The position numbers and the translations under genes were made by a program. Below the pieces are notes generated by a model. That model worked only from the letters and a program-made list of their open reading frames with translations. It searched no databases and was not told the DNA's origin. A stretch of DNA of 64,000 nt, from positions 62,001 to 126,000 of the forward strand of contig NZ_JAPMLP010000001.1 of the NCBI RefSeq assembly GCF_026410285.1, given 5' to 3'. Source of the stretch: Sulfitobacter sp. F26169L (GTDB lineage: Bacteria; Pseudomonadota; Alphaproteobacteria; Rhodobacterales; Rhodobacteraceae). Every line of letters begins with the position of its first letter. Within the stretch, counting starts at the first letter, position 1. Positions 34,490-44,342 of the stretch are shown one piece after another.

Positions 34490-35998
34490 ATGAGCCAGCC
34501 CAATATCCTGATTCTGATGGTTGACCAGTTGAACGGCACGCTCTTTCCCGACGGGCCCGCCGACTGGCTGCATGCGCCCAATCTGAAAAAGCTTGCGGCA
34601 CGCTCGACCCGCTTCAAAAACGCCTATACCGCATCGCCTTTGTGCGCGCCGGGACGGGCGGCGTTTATGTCGGGTCAGCTACCCAGTGCTACAGGCGTAT
34701 ATGACAATGCGGCTGAATTTGCGTCCTCCATTCCCACCTACGCGCACCATCTGCGCCGTGCGGGGTACTACACCTGCTTGTCGGGTAAGATGCATTTCGT
34801 AGGCCCGGACCAGTTGCACGGGTTTGAGGATCGCCTGACCACAGACATCTATCCTGCCGACTTTGGCTGGACGCCGGATTACCGCAAGCCGGGGGAGCGG
34901 ATTGACTGGTGGTATCATAACATGGGCAGTGTCACGGGGGCCGGTGTGGCCGAGATCACCAACCAGATGGAATACGATGATGCTGTCGCCTACGAGACAA
35001 CACGCAAGATTTACGAGCTGTCGCGCGGTCTGGACAAACGCCCGTGGTGTGTGACCGCCAGTTTTACTCACCCGCACGATCCCTACGTGGCGCGTAAGAA
35101 ATACTGGGACCTCTACGCTGACTGCGAGCACCTGCTGCCCGAAATTCCGGCGATGGACTATGCCGATCACGACCCGCATTCCCAGCGCATTTTCGACGCC
35201 AACAACTGGCGTGAATTCGACATCACCGAAGACGACATCAAACGCTCGCGCCGCGCGTATTTCGCCAACATCAGCTATCTGGACGACAAGATAGGTGAAA
35301 TCCTGCAAACGCTGGAGGATACGCGCCAAGAGGCGATCATCCTGTTCGTATCCGATCACGGTGACATGCTGGGCGAGCGCGGATTGTGGTTCAAGATGAG
35401 CTTTTTTGAAGGCTCGTCGCGGGTGCCGATGATGATTTGTGCGCCGCAGATGGCGGCAGGGCTGCACACAACGCCTGTCAGCAACATCGACGTCTGCCCG
35501 ACGCTCTGTGATCTGGCAGGCGTCAGCATGGATGAAGTTTCGGAATGGACTACCGGCCAGTCACTGGTGCCGATGGGGCAGGGGGTAGAACGCAGCGAAC
35601 CCGTGGCGATGGAATACGCCGCCGAGGGATCCTATGCGCCGATGGTGTCGCTGCGGTATGGAAAATGGAAATACAACCGCTGCGCGCTGGACCCTGATCA
35701 ACTGTTCGATCTGGAATCCGATCCGCACGAACTGACTAACCTCGCAGAGGTGGCGGAGCACGCGGGCACCTTGGCGCAGCTCAGTGCCAAGGCAGACGCG
35801 CGTTGGGATCTGGAGGCCTATGATGCGGATGTGCGTAAATCACAGGCGCGTCGCTGGATTGTCTATGAGGCGTTGCGCAGCGGCGGCTATTACCCGTGGG
35901 ATTACCAGCCGCTGCGCATGGCATCCGAGGCGTATATGCGCAATCACATGGATCTGAACGTTCTCGAAGAAAACAAACGCTTCCCGCGCGGGGAGTGA
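34490..35998 (+). CDS. betC: Choline-sulfatase
   Basis: BetC hydrolyses choline-O-sulfate to choline and sulfate, feeding betaine synthesis and supplying sulfur. The 502-residue sulfatase shows the metal site ILMVDQLNG (about residue 8), the formylglycine motif PLCAPGRAAFMSG with Cys as the modified residue (about 52-56), and VSDHGDMLGERGLWFK (about 285). The C-terminal choline-sulfatase region carries WDYQPLRMASEAYMRNHMDL. No signal peptide is seen, so it acts in the cytosol. It sits between betI and the transporter. Confidence 0.95.
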   Translation: MSQPNILILMVDQLNGTLFPDGPADWLHAPNLKKLAARSTRFKNAYTASPLCAPGRAAFMSGQLPSATGVYDNAAEFASSIPTYAHHLRRAGYYTCLSGKMHFVGPDQLHGFEDRLTTDIYPADFGWTPDYRKPGERIDWWYHNMGSVTGAGVAEITNQMEYDDAVAYETTRKIYELSRGLDKRPWCVTASFTHPHDPYVARKKYWDLYADCEHLLPEIPAMDYADHDPHSQRIFDANNWREFDITEDDIKRSRRAYFANISYLDDKIGEILQTLEDTRQEAIILFVSDHGDMLGERGLWFKMSFFEGSSRVPMMICAPQMAAGLHTTPVSNIDVCPTLCDLAGVSMDEVSEWTTGQSLVPMGQGVERSEPVAMEYAAEGSYAPMVSLRYGKWKYNRCALDPDQLFDLESDPHELTNLAEVAEHAGTLAQLSAKADARWDLEAYDADVRKSQARRWIVYEALRSGGYYPWDYQPLRMASEAYMRNHMDLNVLEENKRFPRGE

Positions 35999-36074
35999 TA
36001 AATACCGGTGGTTTCGTAGGGTGCGAGGGCCGCTGTTAAAATAAAGCACCCGAAAAACAACGATAGGGATAATC

Positions 36075-37259
36075 ATGTTAACCACAATCATTTCCTTTGG
36101 AGTGATCCTTGCTTTTGCGCTGGTGGCCTTCTGTACAATCAGATGGTGGAACCTGACGCTCACAGGCGTCACGCCGATGCCGCTTTATGTGTTCATCGCC
36201 ATTCTGTTTACCTCTGGCCTTGATGTGGGACTGATCATGTTCCCGCTGGCTTTCGACTTCCCGCTATATGCCGATACGGTGGCCGAGCCTGCTTACGGCG
36301 TCACGAACCCGCTTGCGCTTGAATTCGGGTTCTGGGGCTTTCTGATCTGGGCGTTTTACTTCCTCACGACATTCTATTTCTGCGCAATCGAGCCGCGGGT
36401 GAAGTTTTTCGAAATTCCGGCAGTCAAGATTTTGAACAACGTCGTGATCATTGCGACCTGCGCTTTCACCGGCGCGCTGTTCATCAACTATATGCCCTAT
36501 TATATCATTGAGGTCGGAGATGGCGAAACCATCCTGCCAGTGTTCTATCTGATATGTTTCCTTGTCATCCTGATCGCTTCATTCAGTTCGACCGATCTTA
36601 AATTCGTGCGGGTTCTGTCGGTCAGTTCGACAGGGCTGTTTTTGTGTCTGATCGGATATATGTGGTATAATGCAGGCATGTCGCTCGGCGACTTTACCCG
36701 CACCGCCAGCAACATCGGCGGCTATTTCGGTAATATCGAAGAATTCATCACACCGATGACGGCCTATCACGAATTCTACCTGTTCTGGTGGTTTGCGTGG
36801 TCCATTATGATCGGCCAGTTTGTCGCGCGCTTTGTGGGCGGATTGAAGACATGGCAACTACTTGCCGCGCTGTTAATCTTTCCCTCCATCCCGCTCGGCA
36901 TGTGGTTTTCGGTGCTGTATTTCTACTTCCTCAACGATATCGGAACAGACGGGCTGCCGAACTGGGCGATGACGATTGTCGGCATCGTGTTTGTGATCAA
37001 TTCCTTCGACAGCCTGATCCGCCTTTATACCGATAACCTGAACCTGACGACCGAGCGTTTCGGCACCGTATCATATGTGTTTGCCAATGCGATTGGCCTG
37101 TTTGTACTGTCGTTGCTGTTCACGTGGGATTTCTTGAAAATCGAATGGATCGGCACGGTGGTGATCGGGATCTACCTTCTGGCGCTGAACTATTTGTTCT
37201 TCTTGAAACGCAAGCAGCTTACAAAGCTTACAGGTGATGCGCGCCCGATTGCTGAATAA
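36075..37259 (+). CDS. Short, divergent BCCT-like membrane transporter
   Basis: The 394-residue protein has about ten predicted membrane helices. A mid-protein segment EFYLFWWFAWSIMIGQFVAR, then GLKTWQLLAALLIFPSIPLG (about residues 233-278), resembles the conserved helix-8 to helix-9 region of betaine/choline/carnitine transporters. GLDVGLIMFPLAFD near residue 48 resembles the early BCCT glycine motif. It is over 100 residues shorter than typical BCCT carriers and lacks long termini. Its position between betC and betB strongly suggests uptake of choline, choline-O-sulfate or betaine. AGGGA precedes the ATG. Family membership is inferred from short motifs and context. Confidence 0.75.
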   Translation: MLTTIISFGVILAFALVAFCTIRWWNLTLTGVTPMPLYVFIAILFTSGLDVGLIMFPLAFDFPLYADTVAEPAYGVTNPLALEFGFWGFLIWAFYFLTTFYFCAIEPRVKFFEIPAVKILNNVVIIATCAFTGALFINYMPYYIIEVGDGETILPVFYLICFLVILIASFSSTDLKFVRVLSVSSTGLFLCLIGYMWYNAGMSLGDFTRTASNIGGYFGNIEEFITPMTAYHEFYLFWWFAWSIMIGQFVARFVGGLKTWQLLAALLIFPSIPLGMWFSVLYFYFLNDIGTDGLPNWAMTIVGIVFVINSFDSLIRLYTDNLNLTTERFGTVSYVFANAIGLFVLSLLFTWDFLKIEWIGTVVIGIYLLALNYLFFLKRKQLTKLTGDARPIAE

Positions 37260-37353
37260 ACTTTTGTGCGGTTCCGATGTGGTGCCGCACAGAACCAACC
37301 AACCTGCGCCGCCTGCTGTTTCGGGCGGTGCAACATCGCGAAAGTGAAAGACC

Positions 37354-38805
37354 ATGCAGACCCAACCCACCGCCAGCCATTTCATTAATGGTGAATACGT
37401 CGAAGATACCAACGGCGCCCCGATCGAGGTGATCTATCCGGCAACGGGAGAGGTGATCGCCACGGTTCATGCCGCCACGCCGGATATTATCGAGCGCGCG
37501 ATTACTGCGGCGAAAAATGCACAAGCAGCATGGGCCGCGATGACAGGAACCGAGCGTGGCCGCATCCTGCGCCGCGCGGCCGACACCATGCGCGAGCGCA
37601 ATCACGATCTGAGCGTGTTGGAAACCTATGACACGGGAAAACCGTATCAGGAAACATCCGTAGCCGATGCAACTTCGGGCGCTGACGCACTTGAGTATTT
37701 CGGCGGCATGGCAGCGACCCTGACGGGTGAACATATCCAGCTGGGAGAAGACTGGGTCTATACCCGCCGCGAGGCACTGGGTGTCTGCGTGGGGATTGGG
37801 GCGTGGAACTATCCAACCCAGATTGCCTGCTGGAAAGGCGCACCCGCGCTGGCCTGTGGCAATTCGGTAATCTTCAAGCCATCCGAAACAACGCCGCTCT
37901 GCGCGCTGAAGGTCGCCGAAATTTTGCACGAGGCGGGGCTGCCTGCCGGTCTGTACAATGTTGTTCAGGGTCTTGGCGATGTGGGGGCGGCGCTGGTCAC
38001 CGACAGCCGCGTGGATAAGGTGTCATTGACGGGATCTGTGCCTACGGGGCGCAAAGTATATGCCGCGGCGGCCGCAGGCATGAAGCACGTCACGATGGAG
38101 TTGGGCGGCAAATCTCCACTGATCGTATTTGAAGATGCGGATATCGAAAATGCGGTGTCGGGGGCGATACTGGGCAACTTCTACAGCTCGGGGCAGGTGT
38201 GCTCCAACGGGACGCGGGTGTTTGTGCATAAAGACATCAAAGAGGCGTTTCTGGCCCGTTTGGCCGAACGTCTGGCGACCGCCAAAATCGGAGATCCGAT
38301 GGACCCCGAGACAAGTTTTGGCCCGATGGTGTCGCACCAGCAGATGAAGATTGCGCTGGATTACATCGCCAAGGGCCGCGAAGAGGGCGCGCGGATTGTC
38401 TATGGCGGCGAAGCGATTGAAGGTGACGGGTTCTACATGCAGCCGTGTGTGTTTGCCGACGTGACCGACGATATGACCATCGCCAAGGAAGAGATTTTCG
38501 GCCCCGTTATGGCGGTACTGGATTTCGAGGAAGAGGCGGATGTTCTGGCCCGCGCCAATGATACCGAATTCGGTCTGGCCGCAGGGGTATTCACCCGCGA
38601 TTTGACGCGCGCGCATCGTGTGGCCGCCGCGTTTGAGGCCGGCACCTGTTACATCAACACGTATAACGATGCGCCTGTCGAAGCGCCTTTTGGCGGGGTG
38701 AAAGCATCAGGTGTGGGGCGTGAAAACTCAAAGGCGGCAATCGAACATTATAGTCAGGTGAAATCCGTCTATGTCCGCATGGGCGATATGGAGGCACCAT
38801 TCTGA
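37354..38805 (+). CDS. betB: Betaine-aldehyde dehydrogenase
   Basis: BetB oxidises betaine aldehyde to glycine betaine with NAD(P)+. The 483-residue protein has the aldehyde dehydrogenase signatures: [14 protein letters not shown] with the catalytic Glu (about residue 250), [12 protein letters not shown] with the nucleophilic Cys (about 284), and the cofactor segment [19 protein letters not shown]. It is encoded with betA, as is usual. Its stop overlaps the start of the following small gene by one nt. Confidence 0.96.
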   Translation: MQTQPTASHFINGEYVEDTNGAPIEVIYPATGEVIATVHAATPDIIERAITAAKNAQAAWAAMTGTERGRILRRAADTMRERNHDLSVLETYDTGKPYQETSVADATSGADALEYFGGMAATLTGEHIQLGEDWVYTRREALGVCVGIGAWNYPTQIACWKGAPALACGNSVIFKPSETTPLCALKVAEILHEAGLPAGLYNVVQGLGDVGAALVTDSRVDKVSLTGSVPTGRKVYAAAAAGMKHVTMELGGKSPLIVFEDADIENAVSGAILGNFYSSGQVCSNGTRVFVHKDIKEAFLARLAERLATAKIGDPMDPETSFGPMVSHQQMKIALDYIAKGREEGARIVYGGEAIEGDGFYMQPCVFADVTDDMTIAKEEIFGPVMAVLDFEEEADVLARANDTEFGLAAGVFTRDLTRAHRVAAAFEAGTCYINTYNDAPVEAPFGGVKASGVGRENSKAAIEHYSQVKSVYVRMGDMEAPF

Positions 38806-39056
38806 TGGTGAACATGCCGCAATCCCCGCAACCACGGATGTCTCGGGTCGACTTGGTAAAATGGATCGCAACGGCGGTGCAGCTTGTGGGCTATGGCCTT
38901 ACGGGGTTGGGTTGGCAGCCGTGGAACGTATTCGCCTTTTTCATTGGCATCGCACTGTGGTTCGCAGTCGGTGTCATGTGGAAAGACCGTGCAATAATGG
39001 TGGTGCATGTGGGGGCGTTCGTTTCCCTGCTCGCCGGATATCTGAGTGCAAACTGA
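38805..39056 (+). CDS. Small membrane protein between betB and betA
   Basis: The 83-residue protein has two or three short hydrophobic helices ([50 protein letters not shown]). It is tightly packed: one-nt overlap with betB and TGATG overlap with betA, so it is certainly co-translated with them. Rhodobacterales commonly carry a small gene of this type at this place, to my recollection. The function is unknown; a membrane partner for BetA is possible. Confidence 0.88.
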   Translation: MVNMPQSPQPRMSRVDLVKWIATAVQLVGYGLTGLGWQPWNVFAFFIGIALWFAVGVMWKDRAIMVVHVGAFVSLLAGYLSAN

Positions 39057-40714
39057 TGGACGCTGATTTTGTAATTGTGGGTGCTGGCAGCGCCGGTTGT
39101 GCGATGGCCTACCGTCTGGGGGAAGCCGGCGCATCTGTGCTGGTGATCGAGCATGGGGGCAGCGACGTAGGTCCGTTTATCCAGATGCCTGCCGCGCTGA
39201 GTTATCCGATGAACATGAAGCGTTATGACTGGGGGTATCTGAGCGAGCCCGAGCCGCATTTGGGTGGACGCAAGCTGGTGTGTCCGCGTGGCAAGGTGGT
39301 TGGCGGATCGTCGTCGATTAACGGGATGGTCTATGTGCGCGGCCATGCGTTGGACTATGATCACTGGCGCGATGAGGGCGCGGACGGATGGAGCTATGCC
39401 GATGTGCTGCCGTATTTCCGCCGGATGGAAACATGGCATGACAATGGTCACGGTGGCGACGCGTATTGGCGCGGTAAGAACGGTCCGCTGCACGTGAGCC
39501 GTGGACCGCGCGAGAACCCGTTATTCGAGGCGTTTGTCGCTGCCGGAAAGCAGGCCGGATACGAGGCCACCGATGACTATAACGGCGAGAAACAAGAAGG
39601 CTTCGGCCCGATGGAGCAGACCGTGTATAACGGGCGCCGCTGGTCGGCGGCCAATGCCTATCTGCGCCCCGCGCTGAGACGCGACAACGTCACGTTGACC
39701 CGTGCCTTGGCGCAGCGTGTGGTGTTCGAGGAGGGGCGCGCCGTTGGTGTCGAGGTGAAGCGCGGCAGCAAAACCGAAACAATCCGCGCGCGCCGGGAAG
39801 TGATCCTTGCAGCATCCTCCATCAACTCCCCCAAGATTTTGATGCTGTCCGGCATCGGCCCCGCGGCACATCTGGCAGAGCATGGCATAGACGTGATTGC
39901 GGACCGGCCCGGGGTGGGTGGCAATTTGCAGGACCATTTGGAAGTCTACATGCAAATGGCTGCCAGCCAGCCAATCACGCTCTATCGCTACTGGAACCTC
40001 GTTTCCAAAGCCGCGATCGGCGCACAGTGGCTGTTTTCCAAAAGAGGTATGGGCGCGTCAAACCAGTTTGAAAGCGCAGCCTTCATCCGGTCGCGCGCGG
40101 GTATCCCTTACCCCGATATCCAGTACCATTTCCTGCCGATTGCGGTTCGTTATGACGGACAGGCAGCGGCGGAGGGCCACGGGTTTCAGGCGCATGTCGG
40201 GCCGATGCGGTCTAAGTCGCGCGGCCGGGTATCGCTAGCCTCTGCCAATCCGGCGGATGATCCGAAGATTTTGTTTAACTATATGTCCCATCCCGATGAT
40301 TGGGAGGAGTGGCGCCGCTGCGTACGGCTGACCCGTGAGATATTTGCACAGGATGCGTTCAAGCCATACGTGAAACATGAAATCCAGCCCGGTGCCGATG
40401 TGCAATCAGATGCCGAGATTGATGCCTTTGTGCGCGAACATGCCGAAAGCGCCTATCATCCCTGTGGCACCTGCAAGATGGGCCGCGCGGATGACAAGGA
40501 TGCGGTGGTAGACAGCCATGGCCGCGTGATCGGGGTGGAAGGTTTGCGCGTTGTGGACAGCTCTGTATTTCCGCGCATTACAAACGGCAATCTGAACGCG
40601 CCGTCGATCATGGTGGGGGAAAAGATGGCTGATCACGTGCTGGGCAAAGCGCCGCTGGCACCTAGTAACGATGTGCCGTGGATTCATCCCGAATGGGAAA
40701 CGAAACAACGGTAA
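39056..40714 (+). CDS. betA: Choline dehydrogenase
   Basis: BetA is an FAD-dependent GMC oxidoreductase that oxidises choline to betaine aldehyde (and on to betaine), passing electrons to the respiratory chain at the inner membrane. The 552-residue protein starts with the FAD motif [17 protein letters not shown]. Other motifs are [16 protein letters not shown] (GMC signature 1), [16 protein letters not shown] (signature 2), and the active-site His in [12 protein letters not shown] (about residue 465). The start overlaps the small gene stop as TGATG. It ends the bet cluster. Confidence 0.96.
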   Translation: MDADFVIVGAGSAGCAMAYRLGEAGASVLVIEHGGSDVGPFIQMPAALSYPMNMKRYDWGYLSEPEPHLGGRKLVCPRGKVVGGSSSINGMVYVRGHALDYDHWRDEGADGWSYADVLPYFRRMETWHDNGHGGDAYWRGKNGPLHVSRGPRENPLFEAFVAAGKQAGYEATDDYNGEKQEGFGPMEQTVYNGRRWSAANAYLRPALRRDNVTLTRALAQRVVFEEGRAVGVEVKRGSKTETIRARREVILAASSINSPKILMLSGIGPAAHLAEHGIDVIADRPGVGGNLQDHLEVYMQMAASQPITLYRYWNLVSKAAIGAQWLFSKRGMGASNQFESAAFIRSRAGIPYPDIQYHFLPIAVRYDGQAAAEGHGFQAHVGPMRSKSRGRVSLASANPADDPKILFNYMSHPDDWEEWRRCVRLTREIFAQDAFKPYVKHEIQPGADVQSDAEIDAFVREHAESAYHPCGTCKMGRADDKDAVVDSHGRVIGVEGLRVVDSSVFPRITNGNLNAPSIMVGEKMADHVLGKAPLAPSNDVPWIHPEWETKQR

Positions 40715-40745
40715 CTGTCGCAGAAAAGCAAAACCCGCTGATTTC

Positions 40746-40773
40746 GTTAACCATTTGTTAACTTTTTGTTAAC
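40746..40773. promoter_or_regulatory. Triple CtrA-type half-site array (TTAA-N7-TTAA-N7-TTAAC)
   Basis: GTTAAC occurs three times at an exact 11-bp period (40746, 40757, 40768). This gives two overlapping full CtrA-type sites of the form TTAA-N7-TTAAC. It lies about 60 bp before the thermonuclease gene. CtrA control is inferred from the consensus known in alphaproteobacteria. Confidence 0.6.
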
Positions 40774-40803
40774 CTTTTGCCTCGTTTGCGATAGCATACG
40801 GGG

Positions 40804-40830
40804 ATGAACACTCTGCATACGCGGCTGTAA
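40804..40830 (+). CDS. Eight-codon leader ORF overlapping the thermonuclease start
   Basis: ATG AAC ACT CTG and so on encodes MNTLHTRL and ends in TAA, whose last A is the first base of the thermonuclease ATG (TAATG). A G-run lies just before its ATG. The downstream gene has no ribosome-binding site of its own, so reinitiation from this leader could set its expression. Confidence 0.35.
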   Translation: MNTLHTRL

Positions 40831-41552
40831 TGGCTGATTCATTTTCATACTTTTCGCTTCGCTGGCGCCTTGTGGTGCTGGCGGTGTTTGCCTGTGCCGC
40901 GGTCTGGCTGTCGGGCGGTGTGCTGCGCGCCAACATGAGCGAGGGGGGATTGTCTGGTCCGATCCGTGTCATTGATGGTGATACTTTCGAGGTTGCCGGC
41001 ACCACCATCAGGTTGCATGCAATCGATGCGGTGGAAAACGACCAGATGTGCCGCACGCAACAGGGTAAGGACTGGGCCTGCGGGGGCTGGGTGACCAAGG
41101 TGGTCAAGGACCGCTACAGCGGCGCGATTGCGCGCTGTGAGGCGGTTGATATTGATCGTTACGGACGCACGGTGGCGCGCTGTAGTGCGCTGGGCGAGGA
41201 TGTCGGCGCGTGGCTGGTGCGTGAAGGTATGGCATTTGCCTATGTAGAATATGGTGACGACTACGTTGCGATCGAGCGGTCCGCAGCAGCAGTTAATCGG
41301 GGTTTGCACGCCGTACGTGTTCAAACCCCGTCCGAGCACCGCAAATCCCGCGTAAAACGCATTTCCCAGCGCCCCCCATCCGATGGGAAATGCGTGATAA
41401 AGGGCAACATCAGCGCGGATGGAGAACGGATTTATCACCAGCCGGGACAGCGGTTTTACGCGCGCACACGAATCAATATCGCCAAGGGCGAGCGGTGGTT
41501 TTGCTCTGCCGGTGCGGCGCAGGCGGCAGGCTGGCGGCCCGCGCAGCGTTAG
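40830..41552 (+). CDS. Membrane-anchored thermonuclease (SNase-family) protein
   Basis: The 240-residue protein has an N-terminal membrane helix or uncleaved signal (about residues 13-33) and then an SNase-like domain: PIRVIDGDTFEVAGTTIRLH (about 43-62), VDIDRYGRTVARC, and VREGMAFAYVEY. These hold the Asp and Arg residues expected for a calcium-dependent nuclease. A C-terminal extension with Cys residues (KCVIKGNISADGERIYHQPG, then WFCSAGAAQAAGW) is often seen in alphaproteobacterial members. It would act in the periplasm. Its stop overlaps the convergent pccR stop by 4 nt. A CtrA-type array and a mini-ORF lie upstream. Confidence 0.9.
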   Translation: MADSFSYFSLRWRLVVLAVFACAAVWLSGGVLRANMSEGGLSGPIRVIDGDTFEVAGTTIRLHAIDAVENDQMCRTQQGKDWACGGWVTKVVKDRYSGAIARCEAVDIDRYGRTVARCSALGEDVGAWLVREGMAFAYVEYGDDYVAIERSAAAVNRGLHAVRVQTPSEHRKSRVKRISQRPPSDGKCVIKGNISADGERIYHQPGQRFYARTRINIAKGERWFCSAGAAQAAGWRPAQR

Positions 41553-42949
41553 TCCACGCGGTAAGGCAAAACATCACGGCGGTCGGGATCAACGACAAGG
41601 TTACGCTCAAGCGGCGGCACAGCGCGTTGGTGACAGTTCTTGCGCGCGCATATCCGACAGGAAATTCCGATAGGTTCAAACGCGCTGTCGCGGCCAAGGT
41701 CCAGACCGTCGGCATATACCAGTTGCGAGGCGTGCCGCACCTCACACCCCAATGCGATGGCAAAGCGGCGGGTCGGCGCACCGAACCGGCCACCGGATTT
41801 GGATATATCACGCGCAATCGAAATATAGCGCACCCCGTCCGGCGTTTCGGCCAGCTGGCGCAAAAAGCGGGCAGGTGTTTCAAACGCGCGATGCACGTTC
41901 CATAGCGGGCAGGCCCCGCCAAAGCGCGCAAATTGCAGCCGCGTAGCCGAGTGGCGCTTGGTGATCGTACCTGCCTGATCCACCCGAACAAAGAAAAACG
42001 GCAGACCCTTTGCGCCGGGGCGTTGAAGGGTGGACAGCCGATGGGCCACCTGTTCGATAGATGCGCCGAAGTAGCGCGCCAAAACTTCCAGATCGTGGCG
42101 GCATTCCTGCGCGTGGGTCTGGAACAGACGGTAGGGTAACAGGGCAGCCCCCGCGAAATAATTCGCCAGACCGATTTTGGCGATATCGCGTGCCGCATCC
42201 GAATGAAATCGCGCCAGATCAAGCGTGGCGTCCAGCAGTTCATTGTGCTGGCGCAGGGCCACTTGCAGCAGCAACTGGAATGTCTGGGTTTCGGGCTGCG
42301 CGCGCGACGAGATGTGAAGCACTCTGCCATCCGGCTCGAGCAGGCGAAGGGAATCCATATCGCTGAACACAACGCTGACGCCGGACACAGCCAACGCATC
42401 TATCGCAAGACTTCGCATCTGCGCTGGTTCGCTGGCTTGTGATGCAAACCGTTCTGCGGCGCGGTCGACGGCATCTATATAATTGTCACAGTAATGGAAG
42501 AAATCGCGCACTTCTTCCCACGGGCTAGGCGTGGCGCGGGAATCTTCGCGGCCTAGTGCCTCATCCAGCGAGGCGAGGCGTTCCTGGGCCTGACGGTATC
42601 CCTGATGCAGCGCGATAAAGGCGCGCGCCAGCCCCGGCGCATTGGAAGCGGCAAGGCGCACATCTGCCAGCGGCGGGGATTCGCCCGTAAACAGCGGGTC
42701 CGCCAGCACTTCCTGCATATCACTTGCCAGCCGCTCGCTATCACCCGAGCTGAGTTCGGTAACGTCCATGCCGAATTCGGACGCCAGCGCCAGCACAACC
42801 GTGGTCGACACCGGACGGTTGTTGTTTTCCATCTGGTTGAGATACGGCAGAGAAACACCAAGGCGCGCGGCAAAATCCTTTTGCGTGTGCCCGATACGCA
42901 GGCGCTGTTCGCGCAGCTTTGCCCCCGCATATAGTTTCTGAGTAGCCAT
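41549..42949 (-). CDS. pccR: Short-chain fatty acyl-CoA regulator, PccR/ScfR-type
   Basis: The 466-residue regulator has an N-terminal XRE helix-turn-helix (about residues 10-62; GHTQKDFAARLGVSLPYLNQ). The long middle domain resembles the IrrE/DUF955 fold but has no HExxH protease motif. The C-terminal ScfR (DUF2083-like) domain has a Cys cluster CRICARKNCHQRA. In Rhodobacter sphaeroides PccR controls propionyl-CoA carboxylase in response to acyl-CoA, and here pccB, pccA and the mutase are close by. TTTGCAAA palindromes lie before its start and before pccB. I chose the ATG at 42949; a longer frame (to 43036) would cover the operator-like repeats. The substrate specificity is inferred from context. 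Confidence 0.9.
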   Translation of the reverse strand: MATQKLYAGAKLREQRLRIGHTQKDFAARLGVSLPYLNQMENNNRPVSTTVVLALASEFGMDVTELSSGDSERLASDMQEVLADPLFTGESPPLADVRLAASNAPGLARAFIALHQGYRQAQERLASLDEALGREDSRATPSPWEEVRDFFHYCDNYIDAVDRAAERFASQASEPAQMRSLAIDALAVSGVSVVFSDMDSLRLLEPDGRVLHISSRAQPETQTFQLLLQVALRQHNELLDATLDLARFHSDAARDIAKIGLANYFAGAALLPYRLFQTHAQECRHDLEVLARYFGASIEQVAHRLSTLQRPGAKGLPFFFVRVDQAGTITKRHSATRLQFARFGGACPLWNVHRAFETPARFLRQLAETPDGVRYISIARDISKSGGRFGAPTRRFAIALGCEVRHASQLVYADGLDLGRDSAFEPIGISCRICARKNCHQRAVPPLERNLVVDPDRRDVLPYRVD

Positions 42950-42960
42950 AGGAGCACGTC

Positions 42961-43001
42961 CTTTGCAAAGTGTTCGTGTGGGAACAGTTAACTTTGCAAA
43001 G
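42961..43001. promoter_or_regulatory. Two CTTTGCAAAG palindromes upstream of pccR
   Basis: Identical 10-bp palindromes at 42961-42970 and 42992-43001 lie 31 bp apart, 12-52 bp before the pccR ATG and just past the MFS stop. They match the TTTGCAAA type of site I recall for PccR, so autoregulation is likely. Confidence 0.75.
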
Positions 43002-43007
43002 CAATTC

Positions 43008-44252
43008 TCACAAGGGAGATTGCGGCGTGATACCAATCGTGCGTTCGCGACGCATTACGGCAAGGATCGCGAACAGACCCAAAATTGCAGTAATCAGCAT
43101 CATCCATAACAGCGGATAAGCACCGGTTTCGGGGGTTAGCAATACACCAACCCATGCACTAAGGCCCGCGCCGCCGCCGATCATTATCGCACCACCAAGG
43201 CCCGATGCCGTTCCCGCAAGATGCGGGCGTACCGACAGCATGCCTGCGGTTGCGTTGGGGATCACCATTCCATTGCCGAGCCCCACCAATGTCATCATCC
43301 CAAAGAAGCTGAAAGGAGAGCCGTGCCCTGTAAGAAAAATCAATAACGAAATCGCGCTTCCCGCAGCATTGGCAACGCAGCCCCACAATACCATCTGGTT
43401 CACGCCATAGCGCGTTGTAAAGCGCCCAGTGATGAAATTACCTGCGAAATAGCCGATTGCAGGTGCGCCGAAGAAAAACCCGAGCGTCGCTGGCGACATG
43501 CCAAACACAACCTGTCCGACGAAGGGTGCACCGCCTAAATAGGCAAAGAATGCGCCCGAACTGAACCCGGAGGCGAGTGCATACCCCCAAAACCGAGGGC
43601 TACGCAGCAATTCGGGGTATTCGCCGAATTGTGCAGTCAGTGATTTATTTGAGGGAATTGCCGTTTCGCCCATGTCGTACCATGCTAACAACCATGTGCC
43701 GGCCCCCATCAGCAGAAGCGCCCAGAATACGGATTTCCAGCCAAGCAGTTCGTCCAGAATACCACCGACTGCAGGGCTGATCATCGGCACCACGGCCATG
43801 CCCATGCTTACATACCCGATCATCGACGCCGCCCGATCCTGACTGTACATATCGCGCACCGCAGCACGGCTAAGCACCATAGAGGTTGCAATCGCTGCCT
43901 GCATCATGCGGAACGTCAAAAACACTTCGATCGTGGGGGCAAAGATGCAACCGGCTGTCGCCAGCATAAAAATACCAATACCCCAGAGGGTTACGGGACG
44001 GCGGCCGAATCTATCCGAAATCGGCCCGATAAAGGTCTGTAGCAGTCCGGAAAACGCGAGGTAAACTGCAACCGAAAGCTGCATCACTGCGTAATCGGTC
44101 TCGAAATGCTCTGACATGGCTGGAAGGCTGGGCAGGAACATGTTCATCACGCAAGCGGACATGCCGGCAAGCAGAATGAGGGTCACAATGTGGGGCGGGG
44201 ATCTTCGGTCGCCGATTTTGACAGGGCGCAGATCTGATCGGATATCTTGCAT
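43008..44252 (-). CDS. Bcr/CflA-type MFS exporter
   Basis: The 414-residue protein has twelve predicted helices and the MFS motif A between helices 2 and 3 (GPISDRFGRRPVTLWG). The order and the LPSLPAMSEHFETDYAVMQLS start match the Bcr/CflA drug-efflux subfamily; the substrate is unknown. It is divergent from pccB across a 200-bp region holding TTTGCAAA sites, and it lies immediately upstream of the pccR control region. It may therefore be part of the PccR regulon and could export an acid or related compound, which is inference. A GTG one codon earlier is an alternative start. Confidence 0.9.
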   Translation of the reverse strand: MQDIRSDLRPVKIGDRRSPPHIVTLILLAGMSACVMNMFLPSLPAMSEHFETDYAVMQLSVAVYLAFSGLLQTFIGPISDRFGRRPVTLWGIGIFMLATAGCIFAPTIEVFLTFRMMQAAIATSMVLSRAAVRDMYSQDRAASMIGYVSMGMAVVPMISPAVGGILDELLGWKSVFWALLLMGAGTWLLAWYDMGETAIPSNKSLTAQFGEYPELLRSPRFWGYALASGFSSGAFFAYLGGAPFVGQVVFGMSPATLGFFFGAPAIGYFAGNFITGRFTTRYGVNQMVLWGCVANAAGSAISLLIFLTGHGSPFSFFGMMTLVGLGNGMVIPNATAGMLSVRPHLAGTASGLGGAIMIGGGAGLSAWVGVLLTPETGAYPLLWMMLITAILGLFAILAVMRRERTIGITPQSPL

Positions 44253-44342
44253 CACCCAGAGGTAGACCGCCCGATCATGCTTGTCTAGTTAAGTATTATG
44301 GGTTGGGCCGAAGTGACGGAAGGTCACTCGAAAATTAGCTGA

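Noticed and set aside
36019..36053. Riboswitch or strong terminator between betC and the transporter
   Set aside because: Only a 6-7 bp GGGTGC/GCACCC stem with a loop over 20 nt, no T-run and no known aptamer core.
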